DNA of 64,000 bases from Populus alba (lineage: Eukaryota; Streptophyta; Magnoliopsida; Malpighiales; Salicaceae): positions 18,304,572-18,368,571 of the forward strand of contig NC_133286.1 of the NCBI RefSeq assembly GCF_005239225.2, in the 5' to 3' direction. The notes below the pieces were generated by a model. The model saw only the letters and a program-made list of their open reading frames with translations, did not search any database and was not told the origin of the DNA. The translations under genes were made by a program, and so were the position numbers. This document shows, one piece after another, positions 39,452-49,844 of the stretch; the stretch's first letter is position 1; the number at the start of each line of letters is the position of its first letter.

Positions 39452-41727
39452 CATGCTCGAGAGAGGAATATATTTGATTGGCGACAACAATGAAGCTGGA
39501 GAGTTGAAACATAAATTGGCTTGTGGTATTATGCTTTTTTTTTTTGTAAGTATATTTTTAAGTTTAATCTCCATTGAAGATGTAAGCAGGGTTTGAAATA
39601 GAGGAGAGTGGTAGGTTGGCATGCCTGCCCCAGGGGCATCTCTGCAAAATTAGTCGGTCAAGGTTGTATTGATAATCTCCCCCTGGTGAGAACGAAAGGG
39701 TCTGCTATGTGAAATGGTTTTGTTTAATCAGCTTGTTTTGTTACTTTTTGTGGTGGAGCTGAGAGGATTTAGGTGTAGGGCATTGTGTATTTGTACATTT
39801 GATTTATTCTAGTGAAGCTTTCTTGTGAATGGAAGTTTGCACCACCCAGAAAAACAAAAAAAAAAAAAACCCTCAAATTTTTTAATTAGAATCAAGTGCT
39901 GTGGAATTGAACTGAAAACCAACTTTTTAATTAACTTGAGAGAATTGAATTGAGAAACTTGGAACAGTCCCCAGCAGCCTGTGATTGACTAGACACTTGA
40001 ACGTACCTGACAGGCATGAGCAGGTTAAAGAGAAGCCCTGGTATGATGACCAGCCATATCTCTGATGACCTGATACGCGGCAGAGCTGTCAGACTTGAGA
40101 AAGGGAGCCGGTTCGTGACTGATTTAGGAAAGAGTAGTTAGGATTGAGGGAGTCAATTCAAGGAAACGTTCCTCCTGATGATAAAAGAAAAGGGGGTGAA
40201 AGGAACTGGTCCTCCCTGAAATTGCTACCGTTCAAGGGAGGTGTTCTCTGCAAAACGACACTGTAATGAGTTAAGCAGCAAAGGGGACTGGTTAACGTTA
40301 ACAATTAATAACTAACACTAACGTTAATTAGTCGGGCAATGGTATAATTATTACTTGAGTACTACCAATGACAGATGAGGGTGACAGTATTAAGGTTAAA
40401 CATGTTGTTGTCTTGGATAGAAAGACGATGAAGAAAAGCAACCGTGCAATTGTGATGGCTGATGAGGCTTATGCAATAAACAAAATTATTTGAAGAGGAT
40501 GCCACTTGGAAAGAATTAGAAGAATTGTCCGAACAATTTTCAGAATTTAAAATTGATTCTTGACGAAAAGAATTTTTTGAAGACGAGAGTATTGTTACAA
40601 CAAGCAAATGATTAATGGAGATAACTTAGCAGCAACATATGATAAATATGAGGAAATTCAACAATAGCATCAATAATACTAGTTGTGAGTTGTGACTAAA
40701 GGGAATAATTTTATAAAAAAAATAAAATAATATATATATATATATAAAGAGAAAGAAAGAACGACAGGGAAATGCACTTCTTATCGGGTGAAGAAAAGAA
40801 ATATACAATTACAAATCCTACGACAAGACAGTGGCATTTGTTTAATAATCATAAAAAGTAAAAACCTCCTTCCAGCACAGATTCCCGTGATGTTCCTTCC
40901 TTGCCATATCAACGGTCAAGATCTCATCAAGACATCAACAAATGAACTCCTCCTTTACGCTGTCCCTCGCTCGCTCGCTCGCACCCAAACAGAGTTCGAT
41001 GTTTCGCTTTCGGCCTGGTGATAAGGACACGAGGGATGCCTGTCCGTACATGGCTATGGACCCAGCTCTGCTCTGGTCTTCTGAAAGGCGGGAAGGGAAG
41101 GGAAGGGAAGGGAACCCCAAGTTTTAGGATTGTTGAGGATGGATTTAAAATTGTATTCAATTTATTTTTGGATATTTTATAAATTAAAAAATATGATCTA
41201 TTCGATTTTTTTTTTTAAATTTGGGCTGCTTGAATATAATATTAGACAAACTTGTTAATTATAATTATCATGATACCTTAAATATAATTTTCATGCCTTA
41301 AATTATTACATCTTTTTACTCGGGTAAAAAGATAAACTACCTTCTATTATCTTAAAAACATTTACTAGAAAACCCATTCACAAGAAATTTAAAGTAAAAA
41401 TATTTTAAAATGAAATAAAAAATAAATTTTAATTCTGTATCTTATTAAATGTAAAAACAATAAAATAAAATAATATATAAGTTAAATCGAGTTAATTAGA
41501 TTATAAAAATTATAATTTATTATTTAATCCGCATTTTAAAAATTTTTTAATTTATTATCATTAATAATATTTATATTTTCCGAGTTTCATGAATCATCAA
41601 ATAATACAAATATTATAAACGAAATCTTTTTTTTTTTTTTCTAACACCCCTAGCAAGTTTTGCCCTCATGAGAAAGAGAAACAAAAGAAAGATTGAGAGT
41701 CCGTTTCCCTCTCTCATTTGTAAGAAA

Positions 41728-41730
<3 letters not shown>

Positions 41731-41759
<29 letters not shown>
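41731..41759. repeat. (GA)n microsatellite
   Basis: About 14 GA units, roughly 0.8 kb upstream of the CORYNE ATG. The reverse complement would be a CT tract. GA/CT tracts close to plant promoters can bind BPC/GAGA-type proteins, but that role is inference here. Confidence 0.9.
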
Positions 41760-41761
<2 letters not shown>

Positions 41762-42037
41762 TCACACACTGAATGTGTTGTTTATTTTCTAGAGAGAGAA
41801 ACTGGAAAAGAAAGAGACTCCCATAGGAGGAGGCTTTAGCTAGCAAGTAGCTGCTGTAGTTCTTTTTTGTTTCTCTACCTGCTACTTTTAGTATTATATT
41901 AACTGTTTTCTTTCTTTATAACAGCAAGCAGTCGAGGGCCTTTTGATTTTGTTCTTGAGGTAGTCAAAGAAAACGAACAGTCACTACTCTGACTTACTAT
42001 TAGAAGAAAAGAAGATTGTATCATTTCTGATGTTTTT

Positions 42038-42283
42038 GTGTTTCTGGGGTTTGTTGAAGACCTTTTCCTTGGTGAAATGTGGTGTATTTTGGGGGCAGTA
42101 ACCAATGCGTACAGTGAGTGCAGCTCTCTTAGTGTGAAATTCACCGAAGAAGTGGGAATCAGTGACGTTAAGATTCTTGGTTTCTTTCTGGTGAAGATTT
42201 TGAGTTGGGATTCGATTTTTATCTCATATTATCCCTTAGTTTCCAGCACTTGGAAAAAGGTTCTCTTAACAAATATGGCGTAA
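42038..42283 (+). other. Possible upstream ORF in the CORYNE leader (81 codons)
   Basis: An ATG-initiated frame of 81 codons ends 247 bp before the CORYNE ATG. Its peptide has no domain I know. If the transcript starts upstream of 42038, this would be an unusually long uORF that could reduce translation of CORYNE. Whether it is transcribed in the same exon as the main ORF is unknown. Confidence 0.3.
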
Positions 42284-42530
42284 TATATATGATGGGGTTT
42301 CTTTAAGAAACTGGTCCTCTTGAAACTCCTGGGTTTCTCGTTTTCAAGCTCCTTGGAGTTGGTGTCCTTGAGAATGCTAAAGATTGAAGCTTTATGATTA
42401 ATGGTTCTTGGGTTTAAGCGAAAATCTTGAGTTATAAGGAGTTTTGAAGATGTGGGTTGTGGAGATTTTGTTGAGCTTGTGGTATCATTTATAGGGTCCT
42501 GTGGGAGGTCTTGAGACCTTTTAGGTCCTA

Positions 42531-44305
42531 ATGGAGAAAAGAAGATACAGTATTCGAGTTAGCAATAGCAAAGTCACAGCTTCACTGCTTTTTCTGTTCG
42601 TTCTTTGCTTGTGCTACGCAAGTGTACAGTGTCAAGAAAGTAGTAAAGTCACACCTCCATCACCTTCTACTCCAACCCAATCCAAGAATGGACTCAAGAG
42701 AATACTTGTAAGCATCTTCTTAGGAGTCTTGACTGGATTAATAGGAGCCGTTGTTTTTGCTTTTGTAGTCCGTTTCTTGGTCCGGTACATGAAGAGAACT
42801 CCGATTCTCAAAGGCCCAGTTATATTTTCTCCAAAAATCACTCCTAAAAGTCTTCAATCAGCTCTTGAAAATGAGAATCAATTGCTAGGTTCAAGCTCCA
42901 ATGGAAAGTATTACAGGACCGCACTGGACAATGGGCTAACCATTGCTGTCAAGAGGTTCGAGCCATTTGAGATTGGCTCCCCTGAGAGGCAGAGCAAATC
43001 AGTCAAGAGAAGGATACAGCAGGAGCTGGAAATGCTAGCTAGTTTGAGACATCGGAATCTGATGAGTTTAAGGGCTTATGTTCGCGAGCCAGATAGGTTC
43101 TCTTTGGTTTATGATTATGTGCCAACCGGGAGTCTCGAAGATGCAATGAATAGAGTGAGAGAGAATGAGTTGCAACTCGGATGGGAAGTTCGGCTTCGGA
43201 TTGCCGTTGGGGTTATTAAAGGGCTTAGGTATCTTCATTTTGAATGCGCCCCTCAGATTTTGCATTATAATTTGAAGCCCAGGAATGTGATTTTGGATGC
43301 TGAGTTTGAACCAAGGTTGGCTGATTTTGGACTGGCTAAGCTTACGCCTAATTTGGATAGAGCTACGTCTGGATATAGTGCTCCTGAGTGTTTACAAGAT
43401 TGCAGGTACATGAAATTAATTTGCTGCACTTCTATTCAGCGGTAATTATGATATGACTCGATGACTTGTAATTGTAATACTTCAAAGTTCAAACATGTGG
43501 GAGCTTCATCTTCATCACTATGCATGGTCTCTGCATCAGAATGGTTTCTAATTATTGCGTTTCTTTTGGCAGCTTAACAATCTGATAGTTAATTTTATTA
43601 ACGTTTAACTTGCTTCATGGTTCTCCTTGGTGTCTTTGAAGATTCAACTGTTTTATTAGACTGTAAACAAGATGAATCATCTGACTAAAGTGAAAGCTAA
43701 TCTCGCTAATAAACGAATGGGAAGCAAATGGAATTCGCTAAGCACCTTTATAAACAAAATTAATCTCTCTTAGCTAAAGTACCTTTAAGATGTCTCCACC
43801 TGGTATGCTTTTACTGGGATTTCTTGATGCTAATTTGCTGGGGTTTAGAATGTGTTCAGCCATGATCTTTAGCTTTTATTTTTTTACGATATGCATGATT
43901 GCTTTCTTTTATTTCTGATGCATGCTGTGTTTTAAAGCTAAAACTTCTTTATGTGGTTGTATAACAAAGATGAATGGATATTTCCAATTTGATAGGTACT
44001 CGGATAAAAGTGATGTTTTCAGCTTTGGGATGATATTGGGTGTTTTGCTAACTGGGAGAGACCCTACAGATCCATTCTTTGGGGAATCAGCTAGTGGGGG
44101 TAGTTTGGGTCGTTGGCTTCGACATTTGCAACAAGCAGGGGAGGCGCGAGAGGCGCTTGACAAGAGTCTTCTTGGGGAAGAAGTTGAGGAAGATGAGATG
44201 CTTATGGCAGTGAGAATTGCTGTTGTTTGTCAATCAGAAATGCCTGCAGACAGGCCTTCAAGTGACGAGCTTGTCCCCATGCTATCCCAACTGCACAGTT
44301 TTTAA
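42531..44305 (+). CDS. CRN: CORYNE, receptor-like transmembrane pseudokinase
   Basis: Two exons, 42531-43405 and 43996-44305, join in frame (TGC AG|G TAC) to 394 aa; Arabidopsis CRN is about 401 aa. The protein pairs with CLAVATA2 at the plasma membrane and passes CLE peptide signals that limit stem-cell number in meristems. An N-terminal hydrophobic segment (about 16-34) is followed by a short Ser/Pro/Thr-rich outer part without leucine-rich repeats. A transmembrane helix lies at about 58-85 and a kinase-like domain at about 112-394, with the signature TPILKGPVIFSPKITPKSL. The kinase core is degenerate: no proper Gly-rich loop, and the HRD motif is HYN (245-247). The ATP-lysine in IAVKRF (K141) and a DFG (265-267) remain. 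The C-terminus PADRPSSDELV...LHSF is family-typical. Intron retention would give a stop at 43443-43445, losing the C-lobe. Confidence 0.95.
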
Positions 44306-46469
44306 AGGAAATGTAAGTAAAATCGCTAAAAACACAGGTCAAATTGGAATTTTGTTGAGTTCTTTGGTTTGCAGTTCATGTAGACCAACTCTTATCAGAT
44401 TGGTAAAGAGGTCATGATGTGGAGCCCTATGGTCGCTTTTTTTCTTTGGTTTCCACCAATTCTTGAATTTCCAAGTTCTGCTAATTATCATACAGTAGTT
44501 TACAGTGTTGTATACCTAACCAGTGCTGTGACTGAAGATTGGCAAGTCAAGGAGATTACTTACTTTAGAGGAAAAAACTCATCATCAATCGACTACGTGG
44601 GACACAATCTGCATTATCGTGTTCTATCTTCTAACGATGGTGGGATTGTGTTGGCTGTCTTTGTTTGAACGAAACTTTTTTGAAATTGCACTTCCTTTTA
44701 CCTTGAAAAATCACGCGGTTCTCTGTTTATCTACTTTGTCTATTAAGGGTGCTGTCAATTCCAAAGCAACAGGAACCTTTGAACTTTATTGCATCAAATT
44801 AGATCCAATCGTGGATTGATCTGTCGAATGTTGCCTGTGTAGGCAACTTGTCAATGTTCATGAACCTTTAAACTTCACTGCATCAGATAGAACTAGGGCG
44901 GAAGTAGATTTTATTGCATATGCAACGTGTCAATACATGCTTGGCAATATGCCTTTTCATGTGGGAACTTGTTTGAGTTTGGGACGGCCATTTTAATATC
45001 GCAAGACCATCCAAACTGTTTTTTTTTGTTCATTTCATTTCATTGAAGCTGAATGCAGTGCAGTTTATTCTTGCTTTTCTCCTTTCTGGGTTAAGAATGA
45101 CACCTTTTCTTCGCCTTTTTAATTCATTAAACAGCTAGAATATCTTCTTCATGTGGACAGTTCACGCATGCATGTTACTACCACCAATAAAGCTCAAAAG
45201 CATATATTCTAGTATGAACTTAGCAGAACTTAATGGTTTGGAATCGTGAACTCCAGCTATGTGTCTCCTGTAAATGTCTCCCTGGGATTTCTCCTGTTTA
45301 TATTGGAGAGTGAAAGTTGATTGGATGAGCCTGGCAGGGAGCATGTATATGGTAAAATGTACCTGATGATGGGGGTATGCCTTGGGAGCATGAAAAGCCT
45401 GCAAAAAAGCATGAAATGGGATACCGAGACATCGGAAAGGTCATGCTTCCGGGACCAAAAGCAGGAACATGCTGCGAAAGGCTTTAAGTTGAGTAATAAT
45501 AGAAAGTGTCAATTGCCCCTTACAGCCAGCTGTAATCACCAACCATTCCTTTGTGTGGATTTACACGGGCACTTGCTGCGTTATTTGGGAACGCACAAAC
45601 GGTGAATTACAAAAAAGAACAAAAAATTATTTAAAATTATTTTTTATATATTTTGGTATCACTTTCATATATTTTAAAACATAACAATAATATTACAATA
45701 CCAGATAATCCCTCATTTTTCATGCAAGGCCGGGTCACAGGCTGCTAGCAGCTCTTCCTGTTGCCATTTTGTCGTTTGTGAGAGACTCGTAGAAATAATT
45801 GATCCAAAGTTAATTATTGCATTGGAGGATGGTAAAATGATATGTCTGAGACAATATATCGACCGGTGTGCAAAGTGCAAACCATGTCGTCTGGTTTCAA
45901 TGATGGCACGGGGCTCTGCTTCTTTTCTTTTTAACAAATTAGGTACCCGAGGGTTTTTTTTTTTTTTTTTCTTTAAATTAATTTTTTATATATTTTTATA
46001 TTGTTTTGATATAATAATATTAAAAATGAATTTTAAAAAATAAAATAAAAAATATTATTTTGATTAATTTTTAAATAAAAAATAATAACTACTATAATGC
46101 TAAATATTAGCATTATATGTTATATTTTTAATTTTTTCGATATGATTTTTCATAAACTTGGGTTAAAGATATGAGTTTAAAATATCAAATTCTCTTTTTG
46201 TTATTTTGGATTTCAATATTTGCAAGCAAATAAATCGAACTACATTTAAAATCAAATTATCGAATCTAACAAACCAGAACTAAATGAATTAATTTATGGT
46301 AGTATGGTTCTTCATGAACACAAAGGGAAGATAGAATTACAACGGCTAGGTGCTTGTTGGCAACGCGGTGCTATGTTGAAAGTACTATATTTTGATGCTT
46401 TTAATGTGGTGCCCTGTATTACCAAACTTAGTGGCTTCAAGCTCTAATTCCACACACGGTTCATAGAAA
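44306..46469. other. Intergenic region
   Basis: The 3' UTR of CORYNE is followed by AT-rich DNA. A poly-T run with a MITE-like AT core lies at about 45950-46100, and a partial copy of similar text lies at 45610-45710. Short open frames (for example 45321-45605 on the plus strand) show nothing recognisable. Confidence 0.5.
45950..46100. repeat. AT-rich MITE-like stretch
   Basis: A T16-like run is followed by TTTTTATATTGTTTTGATAT, AATAATATTAAAAATGAATT and a TATTATTTTGATTAATTTTT block. The same arrangement is found in the other AT-rich elements of the window. The borders are uncertain. Confidence 0.35.
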
Positions 46470-47155
46470 ATGCAGGCAGCCATATTTCTTGCACCACCAC
46501 TTGTCCCTCCTGTAACACCTAACAAAAGCTTGGCTTCGCCACAGAGGGCCGTCTCGAGGTTACGGACTCCCAAATGCCCCCGATCAAAGCAAGTTCACCA
46601 GTGGCAAACGACACCTCAACAGTTGATTACAGCTCCTTTTCCTCGTATGTTCTGTCCTCCATCACCCTCAGTTTCCTTTCTTGAACTTTAAGTTATGATT
46701 AACAATTTACTTTCTTTACATGTTTTGTCCAGTGTTTTCCCAGCTGAGGCTTGTGAGACAATAGGAGGGGAAGCTTGCGATGTTGAGATGTATCCTGAAG
46801 TGAAGCTCAAACCAGAAGCTAGAAATACTCCTCGCAGCACTTCAGAGCAGATTGACTGAGAATATTTAGAGTACAATAGTCCCAAGACGTAAGACCTTAG
46901 GATCCCATTTCTCATTTTACAAGTTTTAAGGATTTGCAATGAGAAGAATTGAACAAAAAATCTGAGATTCTAACGAGCATTTTTTTCTTATTCTAACGAG
47001 CATTTTTTTCTTTTCATTACAGGGTGTTCCAAGAGGAGGCTTGTGATGATCTTGGAGGAGAGTTCTGTGACCCTGGATATTTTATCAGGGATGAGTTTAC
47101 TAGTAATATCTTATCAAGAAAAATAAATACGAGTGTCACCCTACCATGTTCGTGA
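46470..47155 (+). pseudogene. LIR1/CCL-like light-regulated chloroplast protein, disrupted
   Basis: Three exons with intact GT-AG borders: 46470-46644, 46733-46888 and 47023-47155. Exon 1 encodes a transit-peptide-like start (MQAAIFLAPP), and in another frame the family text IKASSPVAN and VDYSS. Exon 2 encodes VFPAEACETIGGEACDVEMY and PEVKLKPEARN. Exon 3 encodes EEACDDLGGEFCDPGY. LIR1 is a small stromal protein reported to help attach ferredoxin-NADP reductase to thylakoids. Two lesions are visible. The start frame and the VDYSS frame differ, as if one C were missing from the C-run at 46577-46581. A TGA at 46857-46859 lies where the family has the Arg codon of a D-R-E-Y segment (consistent with CGA to TGA). 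The C-terminus also runs about 20 residues past the usual end. The introns show it is not a processed copy. A sequencing error in the C-run cannot be excluded, but it would not remove the TGA. Confidence 0.75.
46967..47012 (+). repeat. 23-bp perfect tandem duplication in intron 2 of the LIR1-like copy
   Basis: Two identical 23-bp units (46967-46989 and 46990-47012) each read ATTCTAACGAGCA and then a T run with CTT. They sit just upstream of the acceptor at 47022 and extend its pyrimidine tract. Confidence 0.95.
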
Positions 47156-47797
47156 CTTCCTTTTCTTTGACTCTGTGAATTGAATCTTTTGGTAGTGTCC
47201 ATACTAAAGTTCTTGGAAGTAAACTTATTGTGAATTTAGCTTTCTATACTATCAAATATTCTTGTGCACTGTGATGCGCAGGGCTGGAAATGATTATGAA
47301 GTTAATAGAGAGGAAAAATGATAATTTCAAGTTCAGGTTGTATGTCAGTTGCATCGGATATTGAAACTACGCGAAGCATTTTAACGAGCCAAGCCACAGC
47401 AGAAGTGCGAGTTTGTGGCTTGCATTTGACCGAATTCACATTCATATTGTAAAATGTAGTGACAATTTTAATGAAACTAGAAGCGCGACTAAGGGTAAAA
47501 ACAACTCAAGAAGAAGATGGGAGTGCTGTAAACTTTAGTTGCAGGAATAACCATGACTAATTACAAAAGAATCCGATGAAGCTAATCACGGGAAGCAAGG
47601 AAGGAAGAAAGGCACGCTTCTGCTCAAGTGTTGAGAACTATCAAATGCTGGAAATGAACATTTCGATTTGCAAAACCAAGGTACAAGATAAACACATATT
47701 GGCACATCTTTTACTGGAAACTGGAAAGAGAAGTCACATAATCCAAAAGAACTGCTTGTTGATAGCATACCCGTAATGTTGTTGGAATCATATAACA
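47156..47797. other. Short intergenic gap between convergent units
   Basis: This lies between the LIR1-like copy (+) and the P-loop ATPase gene (-). It should contain the 3' UTRs of both, if the former is still transcribed. I see no repeat and no recognisable ORF. Confidence 0.5.
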
Positions 47798-49161
47798 TCA
47801 TTTGGCGGCGATTAATTGCTCTACACTAGCACTAACAACAGCATGATTGTCTATCTCCTCATCCTCAATTATCCCTTCCAACAACAGACGCTGATAAACT
47901 AACGAGTACTTCGCAATCTTCCTTTTCTCGGTGTTGTCACTTCCCACGTTGCTGTAATTTTTTAGAAGAAATGATCCATTGCCATCACCTTCAGTATAAA
48001 CAATCAGCCATATTGTAAACGAAGAAATGAGACACACCAATATGGTATCGGAGGCAGCAAAAAACAAAATAAATATCATTTTGTTGAACAAACCTTTGAT
48101 CGTGAAAATGGATGGAACCCATCTTTTATAGAGGAAGAGCAACCTCGGGGAGTCTCCATGGTGTGTATCAGAGATCAAAAGCTTGCAGTGTCCTTTGTCA
48201 CTGCGATTCCAACAACTTAAATCAGATATCTCTAGTTTTAACTTTTAATAAAAGATTATGAAACTCAAGCAGTACAGTTGCAGTATTAACTAAAAAAGCT
48301 TACTTTGAGGACATTACTGCATTGTGGCACAAAGCTAAAATCCGAACCAGTGCTAAGTCTCTTCCACGAGGATTACCATATCTCTCTTGGCATTTCCTTA
48401 AAAGAATTTCGGAAAGTAAGAAAACCCAAATGAAGTTAACCATAGTAAATTCAGTACATAACCTCTCACACCGGGAGAAAATTGGAAAATGAAGAAAAGG
48501 GCATACCTTTCATAGAAAAAGTCTCCAAAATCATCAACAACCACAGATAGAGGAAATGTATCATGCAGGTGGAATGCAGCAAAATACTTCTTGATTCCTT
48601 CATCGTCTTCCACATACCTTTCAAAAAAGTGAATCGATCAATGATTACAATTGCAGCTCAAATGCAAGCCATGCTTAAGATAATTAACAGTGCGTGGATT
48701 ATTTACTTCATTTGAATGCGTTTAAAGATATCAGAAGACGGTTGAATACCCTGAAACATTTAAGAAGTATTCACTCTATCAGAAGATGGTTATACCCCAG
48801 AGAAACAAAGAAACAATAATACTTTTTTTTTCTACAAGGGAGAGTAGTTCTTACCTGAGAAAGAAAAGGAGGGGCGCTTTCTATCCTGCTACGGTGACAT
48901 ATGAAGACCACTTTGCGATCATCCTCAGCTTCTAACGCGACGTTGTAAGCGAACTGGAAAAGTAGAGACGTTTTCCCGCTGCAAATTCACTCTTGAAATA
49001 ATTACACCTTGGAAAACTATAATAAATCGGGGGAGGATAAGCGATTACCAGGAAGGAGGCCCGGAAAGAAGCATAAATGGGTGGGACTGCGACTGGGACA
49101 GGGAGTGGTGGTGAGCAAAGTCGAAGTCCATTTGGGTCGTAGAGAAGAATGCCTCCACCAT
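47798..49161 (-). CDS. P-loop ATPase, probably SWSAP1-like RAD51-paralogue partner
   Basis: Seven exons on the minus strand, 49161-49049, 48978-48855, 48750-48707, 48617-48507, 48396-48304, 48200-48094 and 47988-47798, join in frame to 260 aa. The start is ATG at 49161 (MVEAFFSTTQMDFDF). A Walker A motif, GPPSCGKTS (about 34-42), is split by intron 1. A Walker B-like strand, LSVVVDDF, follows about 80 residues later and is bounded by FGDFFYER. Such a short RecA-like ATPase without further domains resembles SWSAP1, which with SWS1 supports RAD51 in homologous recombination. The C-terminal VYQRLLLEG and the size (human SWSAP1 is about 229 aa) are compatible with this. The assignment rests on architecture, not on a strong motif match, and another P-loop family is possible. 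Confidence 0.6.
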
Positions 49162-49439
49162 CCTTGTTAGAGATGGAGATGCCTCACTGGTAAATTTGCA
49201 AAGCGCCTCGAGGTTCGCTGGCTGAAGATATGGGGTGGCCTATGTAAATGGGAAGGCTTCATGAGCCCAAAACTTGGAAATCTTCAAAGCCCATGGTGAT
49301 TCTATGTTTGCTCTCCTCTTGGGCTTGAGGTCACTATATAGACATGATTCTTTTAATAATAATGCACTTTCTCCACGATTTCCACATGAAATTGGTGTCA
49401 TGCAACGGACCGAATGCCACGGGAAATGTAAACGAGTTT

Positions 49440-49616
49440 GAATTTGTATTTTTTTAAAATATATTTTTTTAAGTTTAAAATTAATTTTTTAATGTTTTGT
49501 TATTTTTTTAATACAATGATATTAAAAATATTTTTTTAAAAAAATATTTTTTTAATATATTTTTAAGTGAAAAACACTTTAAAAAGTAACTGTTATCACA
49601 CCCTCAAACACCCCCA
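49440..49616. mobile_element. AT-rich MITE-like element
   Basis: The core has AATACAATGATATTAAAAAT and TTAATATATTTTTAAGTGAA. The right end reads TATCACACCCTCAAACACCC, whose reverse complement begins GGGTGTTTGAGGG, as in the neighbouring element at 49656-49844. The left end is less clear. Confidence 0.45.
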
Positions 49617-49655
49617 GATAATTTGGTTCGTGGAGCATTGACATTCGAGTTAGGA

Positions 49656-49844
49656 GGTATTTGAAAGTGAGTTTCAACTTGATTTTCATGAAAGTTTAAA
49701 TTTGTTTTTAGTTCAAATTAATTTTTTTAGTGTTTTTAAATTGTTTTAATATGTTGAAATTAAAAATATTTTTTTTTTTAAATAAAAATATTATTTTAAT
49801 ATTTTTCTAAATAAAAATAACAGTTATTACTCTTACAAACACCC
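49656..49844. mobile_element. MITE-like element with GGTRTTTG termini
   Basis: The left end is GGTATTTGAAAGTGAGTTTC. The reverse complement of the right end is GGGTGTTTGTAAGAGTAATA. This gives an imperfect terminal inverted repeat about 190 bp apart. The core is A/T-rich with TTTTAATATGTTGAAATTAA. There is no coding capacity. Confidence 0.55.

Larger units (their letters stand above)
39452..42530. other. Intergenic region and CORYNE leader
   Basis: This holds the 3' UTR of the AGD3-like gene (about 0.4 kb; an A-rich run lies at 39858-39870), AT-rich DNA with an (AT)n tract near 40731-40747, a GC-richer patch with GGGAA repeats (41089-41112), a (GA)n tract at 41731-41759 and the likely long leader of the CORYNE gene. 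No further gene is supported. Confidence 0.55.
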
